Below are positions 5,161 to 5,545 of a stretch of 5,545 nucleotides of DNA, in pieces. The DNA is from Bacillota bacterium (GTDB taxonomy: Bacteria; Bacillota; Bacilli; Paenibacillales; NBRC-103111): NCBI GenBank assembly GCA_023391955.1, contig JAEWAA010000324.1:1-5545 (forward strand), written 5' to 3'. The notes under the pieces were generated by a model, which did no database searches, had not been told where the DNA came from, and was given only the letters and a program-made list of their open reading frames with translations. Positions within the stretch are counted from its first letter, which is position 1, and each line of letters begins with the position of its first letter. The translations under genes and the position numbers were made by a program.

Positions 5161-5545
5161 ATGAAGCTGAAAACAAAAATCCGTGTTTATACCATCGGCG
5201 GACTGGTTTGTATCCTTGTGTTTTTCAGCCTGTTGATCTATGTGTTTTTTGTACGGTTCAGCACCAACGCCGAAATAAGGCTTTTATGGACACGGGCCCA
5301 GACCATCCTCCGCAAGCCGGAGGTGCGCACCGAGCAGGCCTGGGAGGAGCCGGAGCTGCTCCGTGAGTTTTTGGGTGACCGGATGATGATCCGCATTATT
5401 GACCCGTCCGGCACAGTCCGCTCCCATGTGGAAAATGATCCCGGGTTGGCCTCTTATGCCCCGGTGTACCGGACTGCTTACCACACCCGGGTTGTCCCGG
5501 TATGGGCGGAGCGGCGGATCTACATCCAGGTGCCCATTTTGACAG
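5161..5545 (+). CDS. Sensor histidine kinase, N-terminal part (3' end outside window)
   Basis: The frame stays open from ATG 5161 to the window edge, giving 128 residues. The N-terminus is basic (MKLKTKIR), followed by one clear membrane helix at about 11-31 and then a charged extracytoplasmic segment of at least 97 residues. No second membrane helix, HAMP, HisKA or ATPase domain is reached before the cut, so the kinase call rests on this topology and on the position immediately after a response regulator. AGGAG at 5147-5151, inside the end of the regulator gene, lies 9 bases before the start, which indicates coupled translation. The segment at about 75-104 (MMIRIIDPSGTVRSHVEND) resembles the PAS-like/dCache sensor strand pattern common in ArlS-type kinases. 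The ligand is unknown. Confidence 0.85.
   Translation, partial: MKLKTKIRVYTIGGLVCILVFFSLLIYVFFVRFSTNAEIRLLWTRAQTILRKPEVRTEQAWEEPELLREFLGDRMMIRIIDPSGTVRSHVENDPGLASYAPVYRTAYHTRVVPVWAERRIYIQVPILT

Overview
The window looks like a chromosomal segment of a Gram-positive Bacillota species, most likely Paenibacillus or a close relative. I base this on strong GGAGG-type ribosome binding sites, sigma-A-like promoters, rho-independent terminators with T-runs, an SdpR/SdpI pair, a Bacillota-style OmpR-family two-component system, and intergenic repeats of a CTAACGGAA... type that I recall from Paenibacillus intergenic regions. The genus is an inference. No rRNA, tRNA, CRISPR array, transposase or phage gene was seen.

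Layout: (1) Positions 1-431 hold the 3' end of a methionyl-tRNA synthetase gene on the + strand. (2) Positions 432-1188 are a 757-base non-coding gap between two convergent genes. It contains two copies of a 185-bp palindromic repeat element (512-696 and 858-1042). Each is made of four related units of about 50 bases, two forward and two inverted, followed by a bidirectional terminator. (3) Positions 1189-2232, on the - strand, encode a stand-alone Gfo/Idh/MocA-family dehydrogenase. (4) Positions 2233-2476 are a divergent promoter region. It has a very good sigma-A promoter (TTGACA-17-TATGAT) and a 20-bp palindromic operator candidate facing right, and a perfect TATAAT box with a palindrome facing left. 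(5) Positions 2477-3408 form a translationally coupled sdpRI-like operon: an ArsR-family repressor and a six-helix SdpI/DUF1648 membrane protein. No toxin genes accompany it. (6) Positions 3490-4335 encode a membrane-anchored TPR protein of unknown role, closed by a textbook terminator. (7) From 4468 to the window end lies a response regulator/sensor kinase pair. The kinase is cut by the window edge.

How the genes work together: SdpR probably represses its own operon through the palindrome just downstream of the promoter. SdpI is the probable membrane partner that relieves this, as in the known Bacillus subtilis system, but the trigger here is unknown. The response regulator and kinase are adjacent and nearly overlapping, so they almost certainly form one signalling pair. 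The dehydrogenase, the TPR protein and the synthetase have no visible functional link to their neighbours. The most unusual structure is the pair of 185-bp symmetric repeat elements in the convergent gap.
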